64,000 bases of DNA from Ga0077536 sp035325705. Its GTDB lineage: Bacteria > Pseudomonadota > Gammaproteobacteria > Ga0077536. The notes under the pieces are model-generated. The model did not search any database. It saw only the letters and a list, made by a program, of their open reading frames with translations, and was not told the DNA's origin. Made by a program: the position numbers and the translations under genes. Every line of letters begins with the position of its first letter. Positions within the stretch are counted from its first letter, which is position 1. The stretch covers positions 122,534 through 186,533 of the forward strand of contig DAOKZI010000006.1 in assembly GCA_035325705.1 (NCBI GenBank), read 5' to 3'. Positions 7,919 to 15,587 of this stretch are shown here, piece by piece.

Positions 7919-9175
7919 TCACGCCTCCGTCATTCGCGCTTGCAGATAGGGCCAGGGCTCGGCCGAGGCCGTTTCGGCGAAATGCGCGTTGGGCTCGCGA
8001 TAGTAGTCGGCTTTCGCGCGATGCGCGGGATCCTCGCGCGGCGCTTCGATGTAGCTGCCGAGATCCGCGCCCCACTGCACGGCGGCGCGTCCGAAGCGCA
8101 GGCGCTCGCGCTCCCAGCGCGCGAGCGCGGCGCTGCCGTCGGCGGCGGACAGCGCCGCTGCCAGCGTGCGCGCATCGTCGGCCGCCTTGGAAACCCCGAG
8201 GCCGACGTGCGGGCGCGCGGTGAAGGCCGCATCGCCGATCAGTACGCTGCGTCCGTACACGAGGCGCGGGCTCGCAACTTCGTAGATGGCCTGGACATAA
8301 GGCTGCGGTGTCGCCTCGACGATCCGCTGCAGCGGCGGCGCGAGCTCCTCGTGCGCCTGCAGGCGCATCGCGGCGACGAGCGCGGGATGCATGCGATCGT
8401 GCGGGATGCCGAGCGGGTAATACCGGCCCTGCGCGTCGCTCAGATGCGCGCGCAGGCTTTGCTCGTCCGCGCGCCGATACCAGCCCCAGTTGTACCAGCG
8501 ATGCCCGGAGCGCAGATCGTCGCCGGGACCGGCGACGAGATAGCCGAGCCAGTGCCCGTGCGGCGCCAGGCCGAAACTCATGCGGTAGGCGAGGCGCGCG
8601 AGCACGGCGGGCGGCACGCGCGCTTCGTCGATGAGCCCGCGCCACGCGAAGTAGCCGCAATAATCGAGCGTCGTGGTCGGCGCGACGCGGCCGCGCACCG
8701 TCGAGCGCGTGCCGTCCGCGCCGATCAGCCAGTCCGACTGCGCGCGCTGTCCGTTGGTGAAACGCACCTCGATGCCCGAGGCGGTCTCGCGCAGATCCTC
8801 GAAGCTGTAGCCGCTGTGGTAGTGCGCATCGGGAAAACGCCTGCGCAGAAAGCGGAACACGAAGCCCCAGGACGTCATGATCTGCGGCATCGCGCTCTCG
8901 CCGAGCAGCCGGCCGCTGCGATCGAGGACGAGCCGGCCCTCCGAGCGCACGCCCATTTGCGCGCGCAGATCGATGCCGGCGGCGACGAAGGCGGCATAGA
9001 GCTCGTCGTGCGTCGCGATGCCCGCGCCGCGGCTTGCGAGCTCCTCGCCGGCGCGTTCGTAGATGTCGACGTCCCAGCCCGCCGCACGCAGCGACACGCC
9101 GCAGAACAGGCCCGCCATCGAACCGCCGATGATGATGGCGCGCGGCCGGTCGCGCGCGGTGGACGGATCAGACAT
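7919..9175 (-). CDS. FAD-dependent aromatic hydroxylase (2,6-dihydroxypyridine hydroxylase-like), copy 1
   Basis: 418-aa group A flavoprotein monooxygenase. The N-terminus has the FAD-binding IIIGGSMAGL fingerprint and YERAGEELASRGAGI; the DG-type motif appears as WLIGADGTRSTVR, and the second FAD motif as IGDAAFTARPHVGLGVSKAADDA. The ARPH element is like 2,6-dihydroxypyridine 3-hydroxylases and related hydroxypyridine or phenol monooxygenases. It overlaps the upstream paralogue by 8 nt, so the two are co-translated. Such enzymes hydroxylate an electron-rich ring using NAD(P)H and O2; the actual substrate is unknown. Its neighbours suggest N-heterocycle or aromatic breakdown. Confidence 0.88.
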   Translation of the reverse strand: MSDPSTARDRPRAIIIGGSMAGLFCGVSLRAAGWDVDIYERAGEELASRGAGIATHDELYAAFVAAGIDLRAQMGVRSEGRLVLDRSGRLLGESAMPQIMTSWGFVFRFLRRRFPDAHYHSGYSFEDLRETASGIEVRFTNGQRAQSDWLIGADGTRSTVRGRVAPTTTLDYCGYFAWRGLIDEARVPPAVLARLAYRMSFGLAPHGHWLGYLVAGPGDDLRSGHRWYNWGWYRRADEQSLRAHLSDAQGRYYPLGIPHDRMHPALVAAMRLQAHEELAPPLQRIVEATPQPYVQAIYEVASPRLVYGRSVLIGDAAFTARPHVGLGVSKAADDARTLAAALSAADGSAALARWERERLRFGRAAVQWGADLGSYIEAPREDPAHRAKADYYREPNAHFAETASAEPWPYLQARMTEA

Positions 9176-10415
9176 CGAGCAGCTCCAGGTACTGGCGTGG
9201 GTGAGCGGCGGCGACCTGCGCCATCACCTGCGCCGGCTGCCCGTAATGGGCGGCGAGCGCGGGATCGCGCGGCGGGCCGAGATAACTGCCGAGACGGCGG
9301 CTCTGCTCCCGCGCGGCGCGCGCGAAGCCGAGCCGCTCGCGCTCCCAGGCGGCGAGCGCGGCGGCGCGATCCGGCGCCGCGAAGGCGGCGGCGAGCCGTG
9401 CCGCATCATCGGCCGCTTTCGAGACGCCGAGGCCGATGTGCGGGCGCGCGGTGCAGGCGGCGTCGCCGATCAGGATCACGCGGCCGAGCACGAAGCGCGG
9501 TGCGCACAGATCCCAGATCGGCTGGATGAACGGCCGCGGCGTCGCCTCGATCACGCGGCGGAACTGCGGGCACAGGAGGCGCGCCGCGGCCTCCCGCATC
9601 GCCTCGACGTGGGACTCGCGCAGCAGCGGCGGCGGGATGCCCTGTGCGTGCATTGTGCCCTGCGCGTCGGTCAGCAGATCGGGCAGGACGTCCTCGGCCG
9701 GCGCCGGCCTGTACCAGACCCAGTTGTACCAGCGTTCGCCGCGCACCAGGCTGTCGTGCGGGCCGGCGACGAAGTAGCCGAGCATCTGTTCGCCGGGCGG
9801 GAGGCAGAAGGCCAGGCGGGCCTCGAGCGCGGCGCGCAGATCGTGCGGCAGATCGGCTTCGGCGGCGAGCCCGCGCCACGCGACATAGCCGCCGTAGTCG
9901 AGCGCCAGCCCCGGCAGCAGGCAGCTCCGCAGCGTCGAGCGCAAGCCGTCGGCCGCGATCGCCCAGTCCGCCTCGTGCCGGCGGCCATCCGCGAAGTGCA
10001 GCGTGACGCCCCGTGCGGACTGCGCCACGTCGACGACGCTCGCGCCGCCAACGTAGCGCGCGTCATTGCACTGGGCGCGCAGGAACCGATACATCAAGCT
10101 CCACGAGGTCATGATCTGACGCATCGGCAGACTGCCGATGGTGTTGCCCTCGCGATCGAAGGTCACGCGTCCCAGCGAGACCACGCCCATCGCGGGATTC
10201 AGGCTGATGCCGGCCTGAGTGAAGGCGGCATAGAGCTCGTCATGCGTCGCGATGCCCGCGCCGCGGCTTGCGAGCTCGCCGACGCTGCGCTCGAACAGCG
10301 TGACGTCGAGGCCGGCGCGCTCGAGGAGCACGGCGGCGAAGAGCCCGGCCATCGAGCCGCCGACGACGGCGACGCGGGGCGGGCGCCGGCGATCGTCGGC
10401 GGGCGCGGATGGCAC
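9168..10415 (-). CDS. FAD-dependent aromatic hydroxylase (2,6-dihydroxypyridine hydroxylase-like), copy 2
   Basis: Paralogue of the downstream flavoprotein, with parallel motifs: VAVVGGSMAGLF, FERSVGELASRGAGI, WAIAADGLRSTLR and IGDAACTARPHIGLGVSKAADDA. The GTG at 10415 is preferred: an upstream in-frame ATG at 10451 lies inside a TAGGAT -10-like box (10450-10455), so a transcript from that promoter would begin after it. With the ATG the protein would be 427 aa, with the GTG 415 aa. The pair most likely arose by tandem duplication and may act on successive ring substrates or as two components of one step. Confidence 0.87.
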   Translation of the reverse strand: MPSAPADDRRRPPRVAVVGGSMAGLFAAVLLERAGLDVTLFERSVGELASRGAGIATHDELYAAFTQAGISLNPAMGVVSLGRVTFDREGNTIGSLPMRQIMTSWSLMYRFLRAQCNDARYVGGASVVDVAQSARGVTLHFADGRRHEADWAIAADGLRSTLRSCLLPGLALDYGGYVAWRGLAAEADLPHDLRAALEARLAFCLPPGEQMLGYFVAGPHDSLVRGERWYNWVWYRPAPAEDVLPDLLTDAQGTMHAQGIPPPLLRESHVEAMREAAARLLCPQFRRVIEATPRPFIQPIWDLCAPRFVLGRVILIGDAACTARPHIGLGVSKAADDAARLAAAFAAPDRAAALAAWERERLGFARAAREQSRRLGSYLGPPRDPALAAHYGQPAQVMAQVAAAHPRQYLELLDV

Positions 10416-10449
10416 GGTGCGGCGGCCTCGAGTGTCCCTGGGTGCTCGC

Positions 10450-10455
10450 ATCCTA
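10450..10455 (-). promoter_or_regulatory. possible -10 box of FAD hydroxylase pair
   Basis: TAGGAT on the minus strand, with a weak TTCGGT -35-like hexamer 16 nt upstream. It overlaps the ATG at 10451, which argues that the downstream GTG at 10415 is the real start. Confidence 0.35.
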
Positions 10456-10583
10456 GCGCAGTCGGACGCGGACCGAAGCCCGAATCAGGGAGGCCCCGGG
10501 CAGAAGGGGCGAGAAGAGCGGATGGCGCTCGCGGCGAGATCGCCGCCGCGCTGCGAGCGATCAGATCTTCGTCGCGGCCTGCT

Positions 10584-11792
10584 TCACGCCGACACCCCGA
10601 GAGCGCCGAAGGCGCCGCCCGCGATCATGCCGTCGATCGCGGCCGCGTCGTAGCCGAGGAAATCGCGCAGCAGGATCCCGGCGTGCTCATGCAGCGACGG
10701 CGGCGGAGGCGGCGTGACTATCGCCGCGGCGTCGCCGGTGAAGGCGCAGCTATGGACGCCGCGGATCGCATGGCCGTTCGCCGTTCCCGTCATCAGCAGC
10801 GCCTGCGCGCCGGGCTGCTCGAACACGGCGGCCATGTCGTTGACGAAGCCGTAGGGCACCATCGCGCGGCCGAGTGCATCCGCCAGCGCCGTCGAGCTCA
10901 TCTGCGCCGTCTTCGCGCGCACGCGCGCGAGCAGCTCGTCGCGCCGCGCAACGCGCTGGCGCGCGGTCTGGAACTCGGGATCTTCGGCGAGCTCGGGTAG
11001 ACCGATCGCCTTGACGAAGTCGCGGTACTGGCGCTCGGTCGCGGCCGCGAGCACGACGCCGCGGCCGTCCTTGCCCATCAGGATCGTGCCGTAGGGCACG
11101 ATGTTCGGATGCTCCGAGCCCATGCGCCGCGGCACGATGCCGCCGACGAGATAGTTCGTGGCCTGGTTCGCGAGCGAGGCGACCGCGGCCTGCAGCAGCG
11201 ACACCGAGACGAAGCTGCCTTCGCCCGTGCGCTCCCGCTTCAACAGGGCGAGCAGCAGAGCTTCCTTCAACTGATGCGCCGCGAGCAGATCGACCAGCGC
11301 GACCGGCATCTTCGTCGGCGGCCCGTCGGGCTCGCCGTTCAGAAAGGTGAAGCCGGCCTCGGCCTGGACGATCGCGTCGAAGCCCGGCCGCGGATCGTCC
11401 TCGCCGTAGGCGTTGATCTGGCCGTAGATCAGGCGCGGATTGCGGCCGGCGAGCGTCGCGTAGTCGAGCTTGAGCTTGTGCGCGTCGCCGGGCTTGAAGC
11501 TCGCCGTGACGATGTCGGCGCGCGCGCAGAGATCGTGCGCGATCGCGAGCCCGGCGGGCGTCGTGGTGTCGAGCGCAATCGACTCCTTGCCCCAGTTCGC
11601 GCACGAGAAATAGGACGAGACGTCGTGCTGCGGCTCCTCGTTGAGCGTGCGCCAGCCGCGCGTCGCATCGCCGCGCGTGTGCGGGTTCTCGATCTTGATC
11701 ACGCGCGCGCCGAGCTCGGCGAAATACATCGAGGCGATCGGCCCGGCGAGGATGTTGGCGAGCTCCACGATGACGAAGCGGCGATCGAACAC
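10584..11792 (-). CDS. CaiB/BaiF (class III) CoA-transferase
   Basis: 402-aa class III CoA-transferase, which moves CoA between two carboxylic acids. Motifs: ELANILAGPIASMYFAELGARVIKIE at the N-terminus and PGFDAIVQAEAGF containing the catalytic Asp (D139), equivalent to the Asp of formyl-CoA transferase. The GTG start at 11792 is chosen because a CAGGAG Shine-Dalgarno precedes it by 8 nt and a TACAAT -10 box (11824-11829) overlaps the alternative ATG at 11825. With the upstream ATG the protein would have 11 more residues. It is 168 nt downstream of nothing shared on its strand, so it is probably transcribed alone from its own promoter. Confidence 0.9.
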   Translation of the reverse strand: MFDRRFVIVELANILAGPIASMYFAELGARVIKIENPHTRGDATRGWRTLNEEPQHDVSSYFSCANWGKESIALDTTTPAGLAIAHDLCARADIVTASFKPGDAHKLKLDYATLAGRNPRLIYGQINAYGEDDPRPGFDAIVQAEAGFTFLNGEPDGPPTKMPVALVDLLAAHQLKEALLLALLKRERTGEGSFVSVSLLQAAVASLANQATNYLVGGIVPRRMGSEHPNIVPYGTILMGKDGRGVVLAAATERQYRDFVKAIGLPELAEDPEFQTARQRVARRDELLARVRAKTAQMSSTALADALGRAMVPYGFVNDMAAVFEQPGAQALLMTGTANGHAIRGVHSCAFTGDAAAIVTPPPPPSLHEHAGILLRDFLGYDAAAIDGMIAGGAFGALGVSA

Positions 11793-11823
11793 GGGAAGGC
11801 TCCTGGCGGCTGACGGGCTCGGC

Positions 11824-11829
11824 ATTGTA
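11824..11829 (-). promoter_or_regulatory. -10 box of CoA-transferase gene
   Basis: TACAAT on the minus strand, 32 nt upstream of the preferred GTG start. Its overlap with the first in-frame ATG excludes that ATG if this promoter is used. No clear -35. Confidence 0.45.
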
Positions 11830-11939
11830 GCGCAGGGGCTTGCAGGGCGAGCGGCAGCCGCGCGGAGATCCGTGCAGGCGAGCGGCGATCTCTATATGGC
11901 CGAGCGTGAATGCGCTTCACTGCCGTTCGAGTGTCGCCA

Positions 11940-12056
11940 TCCCCGCGCAGAGCCTGCCCCCGCGAAGGCGGGGCGGGGATCAGGCGGAGGCGGTCGAGCT
12001 GCTCGTGCCGCGTGGAAGGCTGGCTGGATTCGCGCCCTTGCCTGCGCGGGAATGAC
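11940..12056. repeat. GGGAATGAC-type inverted repeat in divergent gap
   Basis: The 319-nt gap 11793-12111 between the divergent CoA-transferase and methyltransferase holds a CCCCGC...GCGGGG hairpin (around 11940-11980) and GCCTGCGCGGGAATGAC at about 12039-12055, which resembles the common proteobacterial GTCATTCCCGCG dispersed repeat. No gene is seen here. Confidence 0.5.
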
Positions 12057-12099
12057 ACACGCCGCACCCTCTCGTGGAGCGTATTTGCGCTCGACTATT

Positions 12100-12105
12100 T
12101 AGAAT
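12100..12105 (+). promoter_or_regulatory. -10 box just upstream of methyltransferase ATG
   Basis: TAGAAT followed by only 6 nt before the ATG at 12112. Transcription from here would give an essentially leaderless mRNA. No good -35 seen. Confidence 0.4.
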
Positions 12106-12111
12106 GCGTCC

Positions 12112-12939
12112 ATGAACGCGCCCGCCACCCTTCACCGCGTGTGCCCGCTGTGCCGTCGCGACAACCGTCGCGAGCCCGTCTACGCGGCATACAGCCCGCC
12201 CGACTGGGCGCTGAAACGCTGTCCCGACTGCGGCTTCGTCTACCTCGAGCGCATTCCCGACTACGCCGCGACGGCCGAGACCCTGGCCTGGGATCACACT
12301 TTCCTCGCCTGGCATGCCGCGCGCGATCGCGCGCCGGCGCAGCGGCTGCTGTCGAGACTCGGGCGCGGGATACGCATCGGCACGCACCTGGTCCGCCGGC
12401 GCCGGCGCATGGACGAGATGATCGCGGCCCTCGCGGCGCCGGGCCCCGTGCTCGACGTCGGCTGCGGCAAAGGCTCGCAGCTCGCGAAGCTGCCGCCGCA
12501 GTACGTGCCCTATGGCATCGAGATCTCGCCCGGACAGGCCGAAGTCGCGCAGCGCATGGTCGCGAGCCGCGGCGGCGCGATCATGGTGAAGCCGGGGGCG
12601 ACGGCGCTGCGCGAATGTCCGGCCGGCTTCTTCACCGGAATCATGATGCGCTCCTATCTCGAGCACGAGAGCCAGCCGCGCGCAGCGCTGGAAGGCGCCG
12701 CGCACGCGCTGGCGCCCGGCGGCGTGCTGATCATCAAGGTGCCGAACTTCGCCAGCGCGAATCGCCGCGTCTTCGGTCGCCGCTGGTGCGGCTTCCGCTT
12801 CCCCGATCACATGAACTACTTCACGCCCGCGACCCTGACGCGCCTCTGCGCGGCCAGCGGCCTCGCAGTGCGCGAATTCTCCTGGCTCGATCGCCTGCCG
12901 ACCAGCGACAACATGTGGCTGGTGGCGCAGCGGGCGTGA
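12112..12939 (+). CDS. class I SAM-dependent methyltransferase with N-terminal zinc ribbon
   Basis: 275-aa protein. Residues 11-40 carry two CxxC pairs (CPLCRRDN and CPDCGFVY) forming a probable zinc ribbon; residues about 100-230 form a Rossmann methyltransferase with the SAM motif VLDVGCGKGSQL. This arrangement is typical of methyltransferase type 11/12 proteins that modify sugars, lipids or tailoring substrates, often in surface polysaccharide pathways. There are no neighbours of that kind here, so the substrate is unknown. It ends at the first composite palindromic repeat. Confidence 0.85.
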   Translation: MNAPATLHRVCPLCRRDNRREPVYAAYSPPDWALKRCPDCGFVYLERIPDYAATAETLAWDHTFLAWHAARDRAPAQRLLSRLGRGIRIGTHLVRRRRRMDEMIAALAAPGPVLDVGCGKGSQLAKLPPQYVPYGIEISPGQAEVAQRMVASRGGAIMVKPGATALRECPAGFFTGIMMRSYLEHESQPRAALEGAAHALAPGGVLIIKVPNFASANRRVFGRRWCGFRFPDHMNYFTPATLTRLCAASGLAVREFSWLDRLPTSDNMWLVAQRA

Positions 12940-12974
12940 GGGACAACGGGCTCATGGGGCGAATGAATCCAGCT

Positions 12975-13139
12975 CGTAGCTTGCCGCGAAAGAGGGCGCC
13001 GCATTCCCGTAGCCCGGGTGCAGCGTAGCGGAACCCGGGATCCGGCATGCCCGATACGCGAACAGCTTTCTTCTCGGATGCATGAGAGGACGGCGGGCGC
13101 GGATCCCGGGTTACGCGCTGCGCGCTCCACCCGGGCTAC
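12975..13139. repeat. composite palindromic element, copy 1
   Basis: Order of modules: CGTAGCTTGCCGCGAAAG at 12975, then a GTAGCCCGGGTGCAGCG arm (13009-13043), a spacer containing GGCATGCCCGATACGC and GAGAGGACGGCGGGCGC, then the inverted arm ending CACCCGGGCTAC (13101-13139). The same order recurs at 48608-48800 and partly at 60762-60890. It separates the convergent methyltransferase and FHA-cyclase genes. Confidence 0.85.
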
Positions 13140-13158
13140 AAGAGAAGCTTCCCGGCGC

Positions 13159-14073
13159 TCAGCCGGTCTTCAGCCAGTACAGGGCGACGGGATCCTGGAT
13201 GCCTTTGAGCGTGGCCGCGCCAAGCTCGATCGGCTCCACGCCGTCGGGCAGTCCTGCCTGCGTGCGGATCTCGTCGAGCGCGGCCTGCGAGCACATCACG
13301 CGGTCCATGCGCGGAAAGGCTGCGACTTCGCCGGCGAAGGCTTCGCGCTGCACGCCTTCGATGCGGAAGGTGATGTTGACGTCGTTGCCGTGGATGTCCT
13401 GGCCGCCGGTCGAGATCCCCCAGGTTTCTCCGCAGTGGATCGCGATGCGGTAGTGGATCGGCTCGTTCGCGGTGCGCGCGTTGCGCAGGTTCAAGCGCTG
13501 CTCGATCTCCAGCGCCGCACCCAGCGCCTTGCGGCCGGACGGGAAGGTCGCGAGGAAGCCGTCGCCCGTGCCCTTGAAGAAGCGCATCGAGAATTCGGCC
13601 AGCACCGGATCGCAGATCTGCATCAGGCGCTGCTTCAAATGCAGAGCCATGTGATCGTTCTCGTTCGCGATGCGCGAGGACTCGCAGAGATCGAACACGA
13701 GGATCGCCTCGGTGCGCTTGACGAGGTGGCCGGCGGGAATGATGACGGACTTGTCCCAGTTCTCGTCGGCCTGGTATTCGATGCGCGCGCTCCAGTCCGC
13801 GAGCCGGATCGTCGCCGGCAGCTTCAGCTCGGTCTTGCCCTCGAGCCGCGTCCACCGTTCACCTTCCCGCAGGAAGGACCCGTTGCGGCTGCTGTCCTCC
13901 GCGAAATAGCGATCGCCTTCCTTGGTCAGCGTCAGATGCAGGCGCGAGACCTGGTTGTGCTTCAGGACCAGCTCGTTGTCCGTGTGCCGCCCGATCCGAA
14001 CCGTGCGATGCGCGAAGGAGCGCGCCGTCTGCCCGCCGCGTTCGAGATCCGTGAGACGAATTTCCCAGCCCAT
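13159..14073 (-). CDS. FHA domain-class III adenylyl cyclase fusion
   Basis: 304-aa cytosolic signalling protein. Residues about 20-100 form an FHA phosphothreonine-binding domain (GRH 28-30, SRLH 43-46, N64). Residues about 118-300 form a class III nucleotide cyclase. All six expected catalytic positions are visible: metal Asp128 (VFDLCES) and Asp171 (FKGTGDG), purine-specifying Lys167 and Asp226 (QDIHG), and transition-state Asn233 and Arg237 (DVNITFR). The Lys/Asp pair predicts ATP rather than GTP, so the product should be cAMP. A homodimer would have two active sites. The FHA domain suggests control by a phosphorylated partner, possibly a Ser/Thr kinase. Confidence 0.88.
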   Translation of the reverse strand: MGWEIRLTDLERGGQTARSFAHRTVRIGRHTDNELVLKHNQVSRLHLTLTKEGDRYFAEDSSRNGSFLREGERWTRLEGKTELKLPATIRLADWSARIEYQADENWDKSVIIPAGHLVKRTEAILVFDLCESSRIANENDHMALHLKQRLMQICDPVLAEFSMRFFKGTGDGFLATFPSGRKALGAALEIEQRLNLRNARTANEPIHYRIAIHCGETWGISTGGQDIHGNDVNITFRIEGVQREAFAGEVAAFPRMDRVMCSQAALDEIRTQAGLPDGVEPIELGAATLKGIQDPVALYWLKTG

Positions 14074-14305
14074 GAATACTCGGGATAAGTGCTTGCGTCG
14101 CGATGAAAAAACGGCGTCCGTACTATAGGGGCCGCGGCCGCGGATGTGAACCGTTTGACAGTTTTTGACGGCAGCGGCGCGGCGCCCCGCCCTCAGGGCA
14201 TAGCGGCGGCGGCGAGGCGAACTTGCGCCGGCAGCGGCGCGGGATCGTGTCGGCAGGCGACGGACGCCGGCGCGAGGCGCGGCCGGCGTCCGGGCGGGCA
14301 GGGGC

Positions 14306-15391
14306 TCAGGCGTGGACGATCACGCCGCGCGCGTTGCGGCCCTTTTCCATGTCTTCGAAGGCCTGCGGCGCTTCGTCGAGCGTGTAGGTGCGCGTGATCA
14401 GACGATCGAGGTCGAGCTTGCCCGCCCTGTACAGCTCCAGGTACATCGGAAAGTCCGCCTTGAAGTTCGCGCTGCCGTACATGCAGCCTTTGATGGTCTT
14501 CGCGGTGAACGGCAGGATGGCCGCGTTGACCGAGAAGCGATCGTCGAGGCGGCCGACCCCGACCAGCACCGACACGCCGTTCTTGCGCGTCGCCTTGATG
14601 CACTGCTCGATCACCTTGCTGTGGCCGACGACGTCGAAAGCGTAGTCGACGCCGATGCCGCCGGTCAGCGCCTGGATTTGCTTGACGAAATCGGCCTTGG
14701 GATCGACGACGTCGGTGGCGCCGAACTGCCGGGCCATTTCCATTTTCTCGGCCGACAGATCGCAGGCGATGATTTTCGCGGCACCGGCGATGCGCGCGCC
14801 CTGGATCACGTTGAGGCCTACGCCGCCGCAGCCGAACACGGCGACGGTGCTGCCGGGCTTCACCTCGGCCGTGCGTATCGCCGCGCCGGCGCCCGTCGTC
14901 ACGCCGCAGCCGACCAGCGCGGCAGCCTTGAAGTCGAAGGACTTGTCGATGGCGATGACGCAGGCGGCCGGCACCACCGCGTACTCGGCCATGATGCCGG
15001 TGAAGGACATCACGAAGATGCGCTGGCCGTCCTTGTGCACGCGCGTGGTGCCGTCGAAGAGGTTGCCGTCCTGCTTCGCGCCCGAGCACAGATAGGGTTC
15101 CTGGTGCAGGCAGAAGTAGCAGCTTCCGCAGTTCGGGATGAAGGAGATGACGACGTGATCGCCGGGCTTGACGTTGGTGACGCCGTCGCCGACCTGGTCG
15201 ATGATGCCGGCGCCCTCGTGGCCCAGCACGACCGGGAAAGGACTGGGAATGGTGCCGTTGACGACGGACAGATCCGAATGACAGACGCCGGTCGCTTTCA
15301 TCTTGACCAGCACTTCGCCGGCTTTCGGCGGATCGAGATTCACGCTGACGACGCTGTATTCATTGAGCTTGCTGGCGACGACGGCCTTCAT
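14306..15391 (-). CDS. zinc-dependent alcohol dehydrogenase (class III-like MDR)
   Basis: 361-aa medium-chain dehydrogenase. Catalytic zinc ligands Cys37 and His58-Glu59 (GHEG) and a full structural-zinc set C88-C91-C94-C102 are present. The Rossmann motif is VFGCGGVGLNVIQGA, followed by an acidic DLSAEK end favouring NAD(H). It resembles S-(hydroxymethyl)glutathione/NDMA-dependent and aryl alcohol dehydrogenases. It stands alone on the minus strand, 232 nt from the cyclase gene; that gap (14074-14305) contains no recognisable feature. Likely role: oxidation of an alcohol or aldehyde adduct. Confidence 0.9.
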   Translation of the reverse strand: MKAVVASKLNEYSVVSVNLDPPKAGEVLVKMKATGVCHSDLSVVNGTIPSPFPVVLGHEGAGIIDQVGDGVTNVKPGDHVVISFIPNCGSCYFCLHQEPYLCSGAKQDGNLFDGTTRVHKDGQRIFVMSFTGIMAEYAVVPAACVIAIDKSFDFKAAALVGCGVTTGAGAAIRTAEVKPGSTVAVFGCGGVGLNVIQGARIAGAAKIIACDLSAEKMEMARQFGATDVVDPKADFVKQIQALTGGIGVDYAFDVVGHSKVIEQCIKATRKNGVSVLVGVGRLDDRFSVNAAILPFTAKTIKGCMYGSANFKADFPMYLELYRAGKLDLDRLITRTYTLDEAPQAFEDMEKGRNARGVIVHA

Positions 15392-15587
15392 GCGGCAACT
15401 CCTTCGAGAGATGGTCGGACAGGGAGAAACGGAATCGGGCTAGCTTAGCACGGCAGCCGCCGGCCGGGCGGGGACGCGGGCGCTGCGGCGGCAGCGTGTG
15501 GCAGAGCGGGACGGCCGCCGCGCGATCCCGGCGGAAGACCGCCTGCGCCTTCCCCTCATCCAGAGGGCGGCCCTTGCGGGCCTGCGC

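Noticed and set aside
10416..10583. A mobile element insertion between the hydroxylases and CoA-transferase
   Set aside because: No transposase, terminal repeats or target duplication is visible; the 168-nt gap looks like an ordinary intergenic region.
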